A stretch of DNA of 6,344 nucleotides from an uncultured Oscillospiraceae bacterium (lineage in GTDB: Bacteria; Bacillota; Clostridia; Oscillospirales; Acutalibacteraceae), in the NCBI GenBank assembly GCA_900543305.1, contig UQQZ01000111.1, forward strand, positions 1-6,344, read 5' to 3'. The notes beneath the pieces were generated by a model. That model did not search any database and had not been told where the DNA came from. It saw nothing but the letters and a program-made list of their open reading frames with translations. Shown piece after piece: positions 6,180 through 6,344 of the stretch (the stretch's first letter is position 1; every line of letters begins with the position of its first letter). Position numbers and translations under genes: made by a program.

Positions 6180-6187
6180 CTCCTCTT
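6180..6187 (-). promoter_or_regulatory. Ribosome binding site deciding the Asp23-family gene start
   Basis: AAGAGGAG on the minus strand. It directly abuts TTG at 6179 (zero spacing) but is nine bases from GTG at 6170, which makes GTG the workable initiation codon and shortens the protein by three residues. Confidence 0.75.
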
Positions 6188-6242
6188 GATCGTGGCAGGA
6201 TCACAAGCTTATTTCTTATGCCGCCACATAATAATTTATTTT

Positions 6243-6271
6243 ATTATATCATAAACATTTGACTTTTGCAA
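6243..6271 (-). promoter_or_regulatory. Sigma-A-type promoter for the Asp23-fakA unit
   Basis: On the minus strand: -35 TTGCAA (6266-6271), a 17-nt spacer, and a consensus -10 TATAAT (6243-6248) preceded by TGA, an extended -10. Transcription would start near 6236 and give a leader of about 65 nt before the GTG at 6170. The surrounding DNA is strongly AT-rich. No other comparable promoter was found in the window. Confidence 0.85.
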
Positions 6272-6303
6272 TAGGTTTTCGCTCTTTTGTACACCTGTCA
6301 AAT

Positions 6304-6344
6304 TTATCCCAGAAGCCATTTTGCGGCTTCCAGAGGCGTTTCGG
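6304..6344 (-). CDS. Possible 3' end of an unidentified gene running off the window
   Basis: On the minus strand one frame reads ETPLEAAKWLLG and then a TAA stop at 6304-6306. The residues look protein-like, but only 12 codons are visible and the other two minus-strand frames are also open, so this could be chance. It would end about 33 nt upstream of the promoter. The family cannot be named. Confidence 0.2.
   Translation of the reverse strand, partial: ETPLEAAKWLLG

Noticed and set aside
6259..6287. Plus-strand promoter beginning TTGACT
   Set aside because: There is a good -35 but nothing like TATAAT 16-18 bases downstream, and no plus-strand gene start is visible before the window ends.
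6312..6330. GAAGCC/GGCTTC hairpin as a terminator
   Set aside because: The stem is only 6 bp and no T tract follows on either strand.

Overview
The window looks like a housekeeping locus of an anaerobic Gram-positive bacterium (Bacillota, Clostridia, probably Oscillospiraceae/Ruminococcaceae-like). The evidence is an Asp23/Gls24 gene followed by a fakA/yloV-type kinase gene and recG, an order that recalls the yloU-yloV-(sdaAB-sdaAA)-recG block of Bacillus subtilis, together with a sporulator-type D-Ala-D-Ala carboxypeptidase. No species can be named from the sequence alone.

Layout. Positions 1-170 are a GC-rich structured leader. It contains a 128-nt repeat (37-164) that ends in the ribosome binding site of a membrane-anchored D-alanyl-D-alanine carboxypeptidase gene (171-1709, +). 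A bidirectional terminator (1735-1768) separates this gene from recG (1784-3823, -). Immediately upstream of recG is a second copy of the same leader repeat (3831-3958, -), again supplying the Shine-Dalgarno sequence. The 326-nt gap 3824-4149 also holds a strong intrinsic terminator (3998-4029, -) closing the fakA transcript. fakA (4150-5781, -) and the Asp23/Gls24-family gene (5823-6170, -, start corrected to a GTG) form a two-gene unit read from a good sigma-A-type promoter at 6243-6271. The right edge may carry the last codons of another minus-strand gene.

How the genes work together. FakA-type kinases phosphorylate fatty acids carried by FakB, feeding acyl-phosphate to phospholipid synthesis; the small Asp23-family protein is its usual upstream neighbour. 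RecG remodels stalled replication forks and Holliday junctions. The carboxypeptidase trims peptidoglycan stem peptides outside the membrane. They are housekeeping neighbours rather than one pathway.

Two things stand out. First, base composition and codon use change abruptly inside the intact fakA frame, at about 4630-4670, over a conserved motif (LPNNKN). To the right the DNA is about 38-45% GC in sampled lines and uses AGA/ATA codons; to the left it is about 53-62% GC and uses CGG/ATC/ATT. This is either a recombinant gene or a chimeric assembly of two related genomes. Second, the near-identical leader repeats sit in the same position and orientation before two unrelated genes, which suggests either a cis-acting RNA element or a dispersed repeat that supplies ribosome binding sites. 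No CRISPR array, tRNA, rRNA, insertion sequence or phage gene was seen.
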